From assembly GCA_023391315.1 (NCBI GenBank), contig JAEWBD010000336.1, forward strand, positions 1-15,016: a stretch of 15,016 nt of DNA, read 5' to 3'. A program made the translations under genes and the position numbers. Below are positions 7,365-14,524 of this stretch, piece after piece (positions within the stretch are counted from its first letter, which is position 1; every line of letters begins with the position of its first letter). Source of the DNA: Bacteroidota bacterium. GTDB taxonomy: Bacteria; Bacteroidota; Bacteroidia; Chitinophagales; Chitinophagaceae. The notes under the pieces are model-generated. The model was not told where the DNA came from. It did no database searches and worked only from the letters and a program-made list of their open reading frames with translations.

Positions 7365-8093
7365 CAGTTCAAAAAATAAACGCATTCCTTTTAATTTTTC
7401 TTCTGAAATTTTATAAGAAATATTCTGTGTGAAATATGCACGCAGGTTATAGAAATCACAGGAAACGTTTTGCAGCACAGCCTCAATATTATTAATGCCT
7501 TCTGCGTTTTTCGCATTGAACAACTCAAGAAAATCTGCAGGAAGTTCCTTGTTAGCTATCCAGGCTGCAAATACAAAAGGTAAACCTGTCATGGTTATCC
7601 ATTCGCCGGCAAGATCATAAATAAATTTTGATTTTTTTCTTTGCTTCAGCGCCCTGTCACCAATTAATACACCTCCTGTGGTGCCTTTAATATCTTCTGA
7701 AAAATCTTTTTGGGCATCTTCCAGCACAATATTTTTTTTCCAATGATTTTTCAGCAATACTTTAAAAAGGTTAACCGAAGTTCTGCTTTGATAATCCAGC
7801 AAAACTTTTTCAACCTTATCTATTTCAACATCACTGAACAAACAAACGGAAGCCACATTGCCTTCGGCGCCAATACAATAATCAGAAACAATGTAATGTT
7901 CCTTTAGCTGCGGTATTATGGCTACGGGCACAAGCCCCACATCAATATCGCCGTCAATTAATTGTTTTGCTATTTTGGAAGGATAATCTTTTAAGAGTTC
8001 AATTTGCTGCATTAATTCGGCGGAACGTTCTACTCCAAATAATAAAGGCTTTGTATTAAGATAACTTACTGCCCCAACTTTAATCTTCTTCAA
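7350..8093 (-). CDS. mqnA: Chorismate dehydratase MqnA (futalosine menaquinone pathway)
   Basis: A 247-residue soluble protein of the MqnA/MqnD periplasmic-binding-like fold. It starts MKKIKVGAVSYLNTKPLLFG, where VSYLNTKPL (9-17) is the family hallmark, followed by LKDYPSKIAKQLIDGDIDVG and LVPVAII (54-60), the segment GTTGGVLIGDRAL and the late block ITMTGLPFVFAAWIA. MqnA dehydrates chorismate to 3-[(1-carboxyvinyl)oxy]benzoate, the first committed step of menaquinone synthesis through futalosine. The hallmark separates it from MqnD. Other pathway genes are not in this window. The start is supported by the conserved first strand. The gene is divergent from purB, with overlapping promoters, and precedes the PagL-like gene. 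Confidence 0.93.
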   Translation of the reverse strand: MKKIKVGAVSYLNTKPLLFGVERSAELMQQIELLKDYPSKIAKQLIDGDIDVGLVPVAIIPQLKEHYIVSDYCIGAEGNVASVCLFSDVEIDKVEKVLLDYQSRTSVNLFKVLLKNHWKKNIVLEDAQKDFSEDIKGTTGGVLIGDRALKQRKKSKFIYDLAGEWITMTGLPFVFAAWIANKELPADFLELFNAKNAEGINNIEAVLQNVSCDFYNLRAYFTQNISYKISEEKLKGMRLFFELLQKL

Positions 8094-8103
8094 TTGTTTA
8101 AAT

Positions 8104-8111
8104 TAATTTTG
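8104..8111 (+). promoter_or_regulatory. Candidate -7 box for purB
   Basis: TAATTTTG is a full match to TAnnTTTG. The -33 region lies inside the first codons of mqnA and shows only a weak CTTTAA. Transcription would start near 8117 and give a leader of about 88 bases that contains the whole heptamer repeat. The box faces the mqnA -7 box at 8116-8123, only four bases away. Confidence 0.5.
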
Positions 8112-8115
8112 CGTG

Positions 8116-8146
8116 CAAAAATAAACAGTCGGCAGTCGATAGTCAA
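8116..8146 (-). promoter_or_regulatory. Promoter of mqnA
   Basis: On the minus strand TTG (8146-8144, within TTGAC), 20 bases, then TATTTTTG (8123-8116), a full -7 match. Transcription would start near 8110, giving a leader of about 17 bases. The -33 element is supplied by a unit of the heptamer array at 8126-8160. Confidence 0.65.
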
Positions 8147-8200
8147 CAGTCAATAGTTAAAAAGATGCTGTGGGCCATTGGCTATTGACGATGGACTGAC
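8126..8200. repeat. Heptanucleotide tandem array with an inverted partner
   Basis: The left block (8126-8160) is five exact-length 7-base units: CAGTCGG, CAGTCGA, TAGTCAA, CAGTCAA and TAGTTAA. After a 15-base centre (8161-8175) a right block holds three units of the opposite sense: CATTGGC (8176-8182), TATTGAC (8183-8189) and GATGGAC (8190-8196), then TGAC. GTCAATAG (8149-8156) and CTATTGAC (8182-8189) are a perfect 8-base inverted repeat, so the purB leader RNA can fold into a hairpin ending 16 bases before the ATG. It looks like a decayed dispersed intergenic repeat; copy number in the genome cannot be seen here. Confidence 0.75.
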
Positions 8201-8205
8201 AAATT

Positions 8206-9537
8206 ATGGAACTTAATAATCTTACCGCCATTTCCCCGGTTGATGGCCGCTATCGCAGGCAGGTTGCGCAACTTGACGAATATTTTTCAGAGTATGCTTT
8301 AATTAAATACCGCGTGCTTATTGAAGTGCATTATTTTATTTTCCTGGCTGAAAAAAAATTTTTTAAGCTTGATACAAAAGCCAAACAAAAGCTAAATGCC
8401 ATTGCAGAAAATTTTAGTTTAACCGATGCTGAGCAGGTAAAGCAAATTGAAACTGTTACCAATCACGATGTGAAAGCAGTTGAATATTTCCTGAAACAGG
8501 AAATGGAAAAGGCAGGCATTGCGGCTGAAAAAGAATGGGTGCACTTCGGGCTTACTTCGCAAGACATTAATAATACGGCTATCCCGCTAAGCTGGAAAAA
8601 CTGTCTGGAACAGGAATATCTGCCTGCTGTTATTAATCTTCAGAAAAAAATAAATACACTTGCTGAAAGCTGGAAAGATATTCCCATGCTGGCCCACACA
8701 CACGGGCAGCCTGCATCGCCAACAAAGTTGGGAAAAGAGCTGATGGTTTTTGTTGAACGTTTACAAAACCAGGTGCAGTTATTATCTGAAATTCCTGTTG
8801 CAGCAAAATTTGGCGGCGCCACCGGCAATTTCAATGCGCATAAAATTGCGTTTCCAAAAACTGACTGGCTAAAATTTGGCAATGAATTTATAGAAAGCCT
8901 CGGCATGCAGCGTCTTCAGCACACCACCCAAATTGAACACTATGATTATTTCGCTGCTTATTTCGATGGCATAAAGCGCATTAATAATATCTTAATTGAT
9001 TTATGCCGCGATATGTGGATGTATATAAGCATGGAATATTTTAAGCAGAAAGTAAAGAAGAATGAAGTAGGCTCGTCGGCCATGCCACATAAAGTAAATC
9101 CAATTGATTTTGAAAATGCAGAAGGAAACCTTGGAATGGCCAATGCCATATTTGAACATTTTGCTGCAAAGCTGCCCGTAAGCCGTTTGCAAAGAGACCT
9201 TACGGATTCTACTGTTTTAAGAAATCTTGGTGTTCCGGTGGCACACACACTTATTTCAATACGGTCAATTGAAAAAGGATTGGATAAACTGCTGCTGAAT
9301 GAACGAAAGCTGAATGAAGACCTTGAAGACAACTGGGCAGTTGTGGCTGAAGCTATTCAGACCATTTTAAGAAGGGAAAATTATCCAAATCCTTACGAGG
9401 CACTGAAAGCACTAACACGCGGTAATGCAACGATCGATAAAGCATCTATTCATAAATTTATTGACGGGCTTAAAATAAGCGCTTCAATAAAAAAAGAACT
9501 GAAAAAAATTACGCCGCAAAATTATACAGGCATATAG
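8206..9537 (+). CDS. purB: Adenylosuccinate lyase
   Basis: A 443-residue enzyme of the fumarase/aspartase superfamily, E. coli PurB type. It cleaves SAICAR to AICAR and adenylosuccinate to AMP, both releasing fumarate, as a cytosolic homotetramer. Visible motifs are SPVDGRYRRQV (10-20), the TSQD substrate loop (117-120), AHTHGQPASPTKLGKEL (163-179) with the active-site histidines, and the superfamily signature with the catalytic serine loop GSSAMPHKVNPIDFENAEGN (289-308). The C-terminus carries LTDSTVLRNLGVP and DNWAVVAEAIQTILRR. The length is slightly short of the E. coli enzyme (456) but no motif is missing. The start is supported because NNLTAISPVDGRY is the usual N-terminus. No Shine-Dalgarno sequence is present; a repeat-bearing leader precedes the gene. 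It is convergent with the 72-residue gene. Confidence 0.97.
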   Translation: MELNNLTAISPVDGRYRRQVAQLDEYFSEYALIKYRVLIEVHYFIFLAEKKFFKLDTKAKQKLNAIAENFSLTDAEQVKQIETVTNHDVKAVEYFLKQEMEKAGIAAEKEWVHFGLTSQDINNTAIPLSWKNCLEQEYLPAVINLQKKINTLAESWKDIPMLAHTHGQPASPTKLGKELMVFVERLQNQVQLLSEIPVAAKFGGATGNFNAHKIAFPKTDWLKFGNEFIESLGMQRLQHTTQIEHYDYFAAYFDGIKRINNILIDLCRDMWMYISMEYFKQKVKKNEVGSSAMPHKVNPIDFENAEGNLGMANAIFEHFAAKLPVSRLQRDLTDSTVLRNLGVPVAHTLISIRSIEKGLDKLLLNERKLNEDLEDNWAVVAEAIQTILRRENYPNPYEALKALTRGNATIDKASIHKFIDGLKISASIKKELKKITPQNYTGI

Positions 9538-9562
9538 CGTTTTGCGAAGGCTAATACCTGTA

Positions 9563-9781
9563 TTAAACAAAAGCTTCCTGGCTTATTGTTTTGGTAAACA
9601 TTAATCCTTCTTTAAAGACCTCCGGTCTTTTCAAAGATTCGATGGCTTCGTTTGCCAGGCTGTTCAAAAGCTGTTTGTCTGCCTGTTTGTTTTGCTGTAT
9701 AAGCCTCCTGGTTACTACAATCCGCAACAAAGTAGAAAGTTCCACTTTATGGTGCATCTGGTTTCTTTTTCTGTGAGTCAT
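9563..9781 (-). CDS. Small hypothetical protein, 72 residues
   Basis: I do not recognise this protein. It is soluble-looking, with a basic N-terminal half (MTHRKRNQMHHKVELSTLLR then IVVTRRLIQQNKQADK) and a more mixed second half ending TISQEAFV; helices are likely throughout, and there is no signal peptide or membrane segment. The opposite strand is also open here (61 codons), but a promoter-like -7 box lies correctly placed only for this strand, with a leader of about 26 bases. The box sits within a palindrome that could be an operator. It is convergent with purB, 25 bases apart. The basic N-terminus would allow nucleic-acid binding, but no helix-turn-helix is evident. Confidence 0.6.
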   Translation of the reverse strand: MTHRKRNQMHHKVELSTLLRIVVTRRLIQQNKQADKQLLNSLANEAIESLKRPEVFKEGLMFTKTISQEAFV

Positions 9782-9807
9782 AATAGTATTTTTATAGGTT
9801 ATTAATT

Positions 9808-9829
9808 ACAGCGCAAAATTGAGCGCTGT
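9808..9829 (-). promoter_or_regulatory. Palindrome over the likely promoter of the 72-residue gene
   Basis: ACAGCGC (9808-9814) and GCGCTGT (9823-9829) are a perfect 7-base inverted repeat with an 8-base spacer. On the minus strand the spacer plus one flanking base reads CAATTTTG (9821-9814), 7 of 8 matches to the -7 consensus, with a T-run (9844-9841) 19-20 bases upstream. A protein bound to the palindrome would cover the -7 box, so it looks like an operator. A pure RNA hairpin is the alternative. Confidence 0.45.
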
Positions 9830-10002
9830 TGCAATGAATTAAAAGAGCATTAAGGCAGAATGCAATTTTTAAGTAACGGGGTGCTGAAAAATGAGTTTAA
9901 ATTGAAAAGATGGTGGCCGGGAATGGCGCAATTATTAAACCTGATGAATAGTGTTTAAACCAATTGCTGTTCAAATAATTTTTACTATTAGCTTTTAGCA
10001 TT

Positions 10003-10010
10003 TATTTTTG
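10003..10010 (+). promoter_or_regulatory. Candidate -7 box for the 52-residue membrane protein gene
   Basis: TATTTTTG is a full match to TAnnTTTG, with a T-run (9979-9983) about 20 bases upstream in place of TTTG. Transcription would start near 10016, about 11 bases before the ATG at 10027. Confidence 0.55.
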
Positions 10011-10026
10011 CCGAAAATTAAATCTG

Positions 10027-10185
10027 ATGGCTGAGCATAAATCTTCTGCAAACTATTGGCTTCGTTTTTTCGGATGGTTAGTAGTTTTAGCTTTGTTTAT
10101 TATCTTCTACCCCCAGTTATTGTGGATGTCTTTTCCGGGTATTGTAACCAATTTCGTGCTCGCACTTGGTTTAATGGATCTATAA
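10027..10185 (+). CDS. Small membrane protein, 52 residues
   Basis: A short ORF starting MAEHKSSANYWLRFFGWLVV and ending LGLMDL. Residues 11-33 form one clear hydrophobic helix (about WLRFFGWLVVLALFIIFYPQ), and 38-51 are a second, weaker hydrophobic stretch; the N-terminus is polar with a positive balance, so it should face the cytosol. I do not recognise the family. Support for it being real comes from the full -7 box 17 bases upstream, the membrane-protein composition, and the tight convergent fit with ftsK, whose stop codon lies two bases beyond this one. It has no further ORF with it and therefore appears to be a single-gene unit. Confidence 0.65.
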   Translation: MAEHKSSANYWLRFFGWLVVLALFIIFYPQLLWMSFPGIVTNFVLALGLMDL

Positions 10186-10187
10186 TT

Positions 10188-12824
10188 TTATCCCATTAAA
10201 TCAAGCAGTTCCTGTAATTCTCCATCTGTTTTTATTAATACATCCCTGGCTTTGCTGCCAAGGTTAGGCCCTACCACACCTGCCTGCTCCAGTTGATCCA
10301 TCAACCTTCCTGCGCGGTTATAACCTAATTTCATCCTGCGTTGTATAAGCGAAGTGCTTCCCATCTGGTTTTGAACAATCAGGCGTGCTGCGTCTTCAAA
10401 CAACGGATCCCGGTCGCTGAGGTCAAAATCTTTTCCTTCCATCTCTTTTTCATCGGTGTATTCCGGTAGCTGGAAGGCTTGCGGGTAAGCCTGCTGCTCA
10501 CCAATAAATTCGCATACTTTTTCAACTTCGGGTGTATCAACAAAAGCACATTGTAAACGCGTAAGCTCACCGTTATAACTAATTAGCATATCACCTTTAC
10601 CAATTAATTGTTCCGCGCCGCCTGTATCAAGAATAGTGCGGCTATCAATTTTAGATGAAACCTTAAATGCAATACGCGCAGGGAAGTTAGCCTTGATAGT
10701 GCCGGTAATAATATTTACAGAAGGGCGTTGTGTTGCAATGATTAAGTGAATACCCACGGCACGCGCTAACTGCGCCAAACGTGCAATCGGCATTTCAATT
10801 TCCTTGCCTGCGGTCATAATTAAATCAGCAAATTCATCAATGACCAACACAATAAATGGTAAAAATTCATGTCCTTTTTTGGGGTTGAGCTTGCGGTTAA
10901 CAAATTTTTCATTGTACTCTTTAATGTTGCGGCAACTGGCTTCCTTCAGCAAATCGTACCGTATATCCATTAATGTTGCCAATGCGTTTAAAGTATGAAC
11001 CACTTTCTTTGTATCGGTGATGATAGGCTCTTCCTCACCGGGAAGCTTAGCCAGAAAATGGCGCTCAATAACGCGGTATAAACTCAACTCTACTTTCTTG
11101 GGATCAACCAAAATAAACTTTAGCTGCGATGGATGTTTTTTATACAGCAGTGAAACAAGCAGCGTATTAATACCAACTGATTTTCCTTGCCCTGTTGCGC
11201 CTGCCATCAATAAATGCGGCATGGCAGCCAAATCAACAATGAAGTTCTCATTGTCAATTTTTTTACCAAGCGCAATGGGCAGCGAGTAATTATTGTTTTT
11301 AAATTTTTCACTGTTCAGCAAGGTTTTCATGCTCACAATCGTCTTCTTCAGATTGGGCACTTCAATACCAACCGTGCCACGGCCGGGTATAGGAGCAATG
11401 ATGCGAATACCCAGTGCTGCAAGACTTAAAGCAATATCATCTTCCAGGTTTTTAATGCGGCTGATGCGTACACCCGGCGCCGGAACAATTTCATATAAAG
11501 TTACAGTGGGGCCTACCGTTGCCGCGATGCGCTGTATTAGAATATCATAGTTTTTTAGCGTATCTATAATTTGGTTCTTATTGGCTTCCAGCTCTGCGGG
11601 ATCATGTACAATTTTTTCACTGCCGTGTGTTTCCAATAAACTTAATTCCGGGTAATTATAATTGCGCAAATCTAAAGTGGGGTCATAATTAACGGTTGCT
11701 AATTCATCGCTTCTTATTTCCAAAGCATGATCATCAATCTGAATTTCTTTTGGTTCTTCAACAATCTGTTCATCATCTTCCTCTCCATCTTCAATAATCT
11801 CTTTTATTTCAAGCTCCATTTCAGTTGGCTGCAACGGCTTTTTCTGTTTCTGGTTATCTTTTACAGGCCTTTCCTTTTCGCCTGAATTTTCTATATGAAT
11901 CAGCGGTGTTCCTATTTCCGCGCCATTATCAGCCTCATTTTTCTCTATTAAACCCAGGCCGGATGATTCTTCATTTGCTTCGGGCATAATAACAACGATG
12001 TTCCCATCTTCATGCATACCAGGCCCATCATTTTTAAGCTTGTTATTATTTGTTAAAACATCATTTGTTTCAGCAGCATATTTTTCATTTATGGAAACAG
12101 ATTCTTCAGGCGTATAATAAATATCATCATATTCTTTGTTGAAAATATTTTTATCATCCTTATGAAGCGGCATGGCGTCTTCAGTTGGGATTAGCTGTTG
12201 CCTTACTTTCCTTTCGGGCAGCTTAAAGCTGGGATTAAATCTCCAGATAACATATGCCAGAAAAACAACAATAAGCAATGCGGCCGTACCCACATTACCA
12301 ATTAATCGTACAAGACCGTCAACCATCAGGTCGCCGGCGGCGCCGCCCCAGGCAAAATTTCTGCCGAAGAAAAAGGAAAATACAACGCTTAAAACAATAA
12401 GGCCGGCAATAAGATAACGCAGGTTACGGGCAAGGTTAAAAATCTTTTTTCCAAATAAAAGGTTTACGCCTAACACGAAAAAAAAGGTGCAAAATAAAAA
12501 GGAAGCGATGCCGAAGCCGTCATTCATAAATAAGTCGGAAGCATAAGCACCAAGCACACCCAGCAGGTTATCTACATGCACATTGTCGCGCACAAAAACA
12601 CTTAATCCCGTTGCCACTTCATCCTGATCCTGTTGCCATGTAAAAAAGTAAGAAAGAAAAGCTATGGTAAGAAATGCACAAATAAGCAGGCTTACTGCAC
12701 CGGCTATTTTCGAAGTACGTTCATCCTTTACAACTTCTTTTATTGTTACTTCCTGCTCTTTATCAGGATTCAGTTTTTCAGCGCTAGGCGCTTTACTATT
12801 TTTCTTTTTTAACCTGTTAGCCAT
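10188..12824 (-). CDS. ftsK: DNA translocase FtsK
   Basis: An 878-residue FtsK/SpoIIIE protein that pumps DNA at the division septum and assists dimer resolution. Four membrane helices lie at about 38-61, 104-125, 134-155 and 178-195. A long acidic linker follows (about 200-400, rich in Glu/Asp/Asn). The motor domain has alpha and beta parts from about 405, with Walker A GATGQGKS (542-549), ILVDPKKVELSLY (571-583), Walker B FIVLVIDEFADL (657-668, D663 and E664) and the ATQRPSVNIITGTIKANFPA block (697-716). The gamma winged-helix domain that reads the orienting DNA sequence is at about 805-870 (GSTSLIQRRMKLGYNRAGRL). The linker is short compared with E. coli FtsK. All motor residues are intact. 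The gene is monocistronic here: upstream is a gap of 169 bases and downstream the convergent small membrane protein. Confidence 0.97.
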   Translation of the reverse strand: MANRLKKKNSKAPSAEKLNPDKEQEVTIKEVVKDERTSKIAGAVSLLICAFLTIAFLSYFFTWQQDQDEVATGLSVFVRDNVHVDNLLGVLGAYASDLFMNDGFGIASFLFCTFFFVLGVNLLFGKKIFNLARNLRYLIAGLIVLSVVFSFFFGRNFAWGGAAGDLMVDGLVRLIGNVGTAALLIVVFLAYVIWRFNPSFKLPERKVRQQLIPTEDAMPLHKDDKNIFNKEYDDIYYTPEESVSINEKYAAETNDVLTNNNKLKNDGPGMHEDGNIVVIMPEANEESSGLGLIEKNEADNGAEIGTPLIHIENSGEKERPVKDNQKQKKPLQPTEMELEIKEIIEDGEEDDEQIVEEPKEIQIDDHALEIRSDELATVNYDPTLDLRNYNYPELSLLETHGSEKIVHDPAELEANKNQIIDTLKNYDILIQRIAATVGPTVTLYEIVPAPGVRISRIKNLEDDIALSLAALGIRIIAPIPGRGTVGIEVPNLKKTIVSMKTLLNSEKFKNNNYSLPIALGKKIDNENFIVDLAAMPHLLMAGATGQGKSVGINTLLVSLLYKKHPSQLKFILVDPKKVELSLYRVIERHFLAKLPGEEEPIITDTKKVVHTLNALATLMDIRYDLLKEASCRNIKEYNEKFVNRKLNPKKGHEFLPFIVLVIDEFADLIMTAGKEIEMPIARLAQLARAVGIHLIIATQRPSVNIITGTIKANFPARIAFKVSSKIDSRTILDTGGAEQLIGKGDMLISYNGELTRLQCAFVDTPEVEKVCEFIGEQQAYPQAFQLPEYTDEKEMEGKDFDLSDRDPLFEDAARLIVQNQMGSTSLIQRRMKLGYNRAGRLMDQLEQAGVVGPNLGSKARDVLIKTDGELQELLDLMG

Positions 12825-12839
12825 ACCTCAATACAACAA

Positions 12840-12847
12840 CAAATATA
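12840..12847 (-). promoter_or_regulatory. Candidate proximal -7 box for ftsK
   Basis: Minus-strand TATATTTG is a full match to TAnnTTTG, 15 bases before the ftsK ATG at 12824. No clear -33 element lies at the usual distance. A second candidate lies at 12904-12911. Confidence 0.4.
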
Positions 12848-12903
12848 ACGGAGTTAAATAAAGGCTTATTATCCTTTGGCAGGAGTGTGCGTAATTACTA
12901 AAG

Positions 12904-12911
12904 CAAAAATA
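12904..12911 (-). promoter_or_regulatory. Candidate distal -7 box for ftsK
   Basis: Minus-strand TATTTTTG is a full match to TAnnTTTG, with TTTG 16 bases upstream, a little closer than usual. It would give a leader of about 70 bases. I cannot say whether this or the proximal box is used. Confidence 0.4.
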
Positions 12912-12934
12912 GTTTTCAACAATGATACAAATAC

Positions 12935-12954
12935 GGCTTATAATGACTATAGCC
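12935..12954 (-). terminator. Possible weak terminator of the sugar transferase gene
   Basis: GGCTTATA (12935-12942) pairs with TATAGCC (12948-12954) with one bulged base and a 5-base loop, about 40 bases after the stop codon of the minus-strand transferase gene. The sequence after it on that strand is T-rich but broken, so termination here is uncertain. Confidence 0.3.
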
Positions 12955-12993
12955 TAACAGTTTTACACAGGAATAAATAATGTGGGTATGATA

Positions 12994-14409
12994 TTAATAA
13001 GCGTTCTTTTCCCCTTTAAATATATTGAATATGGTAAGAAAGATTATTCTTATGTCGAGCATTAACGACCAGTTTTCCATATACCATATATCATGTTCTA
13101 CCCTTTTTTCCATTAATATGGGGTTTGAAGTTTCACCGCGGTAACCATTTATTTGCGCCCAGCCTGTTACACCCGGCTTTAAGAAATGGCGAATCATATA
13201 TTGCTCAATTAATTTGCTGTATTCTTCTGTATGTCTCAGCATGTGAGGGCGCGGGCCGCAAAGGCTCATATCCCCCATGAACACATTAAAAAACTGCGGA
13301 AATTCATCAAGGCTTGTTTTTCGCATGAAAGCGCCGATTTTAGTAATGCGGCTATCGTTCTTTTGCGCTTGTTTATAATCGCTGTCTTTATTAACGGCCA
13401 TACTGCGAAACTTCATACAGCGAAAAGTTTTATTATCCTTACCGGAACGTTCCTGTATAAAGAAAACCGGGCCCCTTGAAGATAATTTAATCAGTATGCC
13501 CAATAAAGGTGTAAGCCATGACATTACGAAGATGATAACCAAACTGCTCACAACAATATCAAAAGCCCTTTTCTTAACGCGGTTAAAGAAAATATCCAGC
13601 GGCTCATTTCGTAAAGCCATAATGGACATCTGGTTTAACTTGTCAATTTCCACCAGGTTATAAATGGCGTTCGCTGGCGAAGCACCTGCAGCAACAAAAC
13701 GAAGACGCACCATATTTGCTTCGGCCCTTTTTACCAGTTCAGGCAGTTCAGGATGTTCTGAAGGCAAAACAGTGGAGTAAATTTCCCGCACTTTATTTTC
13801 AACTGCGTAATTCACACAATCTTTTATAGGGAAGAAGGGGTCTTTTGTATTAGGCTGTTTAACGCCGGTTCCATCAGAAAAAAAAGCAAGCAACTCATAA
13901 AACTTATCATTCTTATGAAAATATTCGGCCAGTTGCTGGGCTTTATCATTATAACCTATAATTGCTATTCGCCTTGGCGGTACTGTTTTAACAGTTATGT
14001 TTTTTAAGAAAAATTCAGCTAAATAAGTTTGAAAGAAACGGCTTATTAAAACGAAAAAACCTGCTGTTATAAAATAAACAATGGCCGTGCGGTTAAGAAA
14101 TTCCAGTTTAAAGAAGCTATAGTTTATGAGCTGCATCAAACCATATAAAAAAAGTATTTGCACCGCGAATACGCGCCATGATTGGCGATAAGTTCTTTCA
14201 ATTTCGGAAATTATATTATAAGTGTATAACCTGAAAAAATAAGCAATGCTAAGCCAGGATACATTAACGGTTACAATAGACAAAACAAGAAAAGAAACGT
14301 TGTAATAATCATAAGATATTAAAATACTTACTGTAGCAGCAAGGTTTATAAGCACAAAATCAGTAAGCAATAATACGGAACGTAAAAATTGAAATTCTTT
14401 GTTGCCCAT
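12994..14409 (-). CDS. Polyprenyl-phosphate sugar-1-phosphate transferase (WcaJ/WbaP-like)
   Basis: A 471-residue inner-membrane enzyme that starts a lipid-linked polysaccharide unit by moving a sugar-1-phosphate from a UDP-sugar to undecaprenyl phosphate. Four N-terminal helices lie at about 11-32, 38-59, 80-98 and 107-125, followed by a Rossmann-like CoA-binding-type domain (about 146-260, beginning RRIAIIGYNDKAQQLAEYF). A fifth hydrophobic segment (283-307) leads into the catalytic bacterial sugar transferase domain with KKRAFDIVVS (279-288), ERSGKDNKTFRCMKFRSM (320-337), KTSLDEFPQFFNVFMGDMSL (364-383), GPRP (385-388) and KPGVTGWAQINGYRG (411-425). This is the full-length polyisoprenyl-phosphate hexose-1-phosphate transferase form. 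Glucose or galactose is the likely sugar, but the sequence does not decide. It is divergent from gmd, which suggests the edge of an exopolysaccharide or capsule locus. Confidence 0.93.
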   Translation of the reverse strand: MGNKEFQFLRSVLLLTDFVLINLAATVSILISYDYYNVSFLVLSIVTVNVSWLSIAYFFRLYTYNIISEIERTYRQSWRVFAVQILFLYGLMQLINYSFFKLEFLNRTAIVYFITAGFFVLISRFFQTYLAEFFLKNITVKTVPPRRIAIIGYNDKAQQLAEYFHKNDKFYELLAFFSDGTGVKQPNTKDPFFPIKDCVNYAVENKVREIYSTVLPSEHPELPELVKRAEANMVRLRFVAAGASPANAIYNLVEIDKLNQMSIMALRNEPLDIFFNRVKKRAFDIVVSSLVIIFVMSWLTPLLGILIKLSSRGPVFFIQERSGKDNKTFRCMKFRSMAVNKDSDYKQAQKNDSRITKIGAFMRKTSLDEFPQFFNVFMGDMSLCGPRPHMLRHTEEYSKLIEQYMIRHFLKPGVTGWAQINGYRGETSNPILMEKRVEHDIWYMENWSLMLDIRIIFLTIFNIFKGEKNAY

Positions 14410-14444
14410 TTTAATAAATTAATTAATCTTTCATAGGGGGCATT

Positions 14445-14467
14445 AGTTCTAACCTTCGGCTAGAACT
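14445..14467 (-). promoter_or_regulatory. Inverted repeat at the start of the sugar transferase transcript
   Basis: AGTTCTA (14445-14451) and TAGAACT (14461-14467) are perfect 7-base arms around a 9-base spacer that can add two C-G pairs. It begins at the predicted transcription start, so it is either an operator for a dimeric regulator or a hairpin at the 5' end of the mRNA. Confidence 0.5.
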
Positions 14468-14469
14468 CA

Positions 14470-14477
14470 CAAAAATA
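14470..14477 (-). promoter_or_regulatory. -7 box for the sugar transferase gene
   Basis: Minus-strand TATTTTTG is a full match to TAnnTTTG, with GTTT (14499-14496) 18 bases upstream as an approximate -33. The transcript would start near 14464 and have a leader of about 55 bases. Confidence 0.5.
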
Positions 14478-14524
14478 GTGGATTAATGGTTAAGTAAACA
14501 CAGAAATATGTAAGTTTCAAGTCC

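Noticed and set aside
8126..8200. Short direct repeats that might suggest a CRISPR remnant
   Set aside because: Units are 7 bases with no spacers and no cas genes nearby.
8958..9332. 124-codon minus-strand ORF opposite purB
   Set aside because: Serine/phenylalanine-rich shadow of a well conserved gene.
9552..9565. TAATAC-CT-GTATTA palindrome between purB and the 72-residue gene as a bidirectional terminator
   Set aside because: AT-rich 6-bp arms with a 2-base loop and no T-run on the plus strand; too weak.
9591..9776. 61-codon plus-strand ORF opposite the 72-residue gene
   Set aside because: No promoter-like box in the right place and a Ser/Cys/Leu-rich shadow composition; the minus-strand frame has better support.
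9860..9958. 32-codon plus-strand ORF starting MQFLSNGVLK in the gap before the 52-residue gene
   Set aside because: Too short to separate from chance, with no -7 box upstream; conservation would be needed to keep it.
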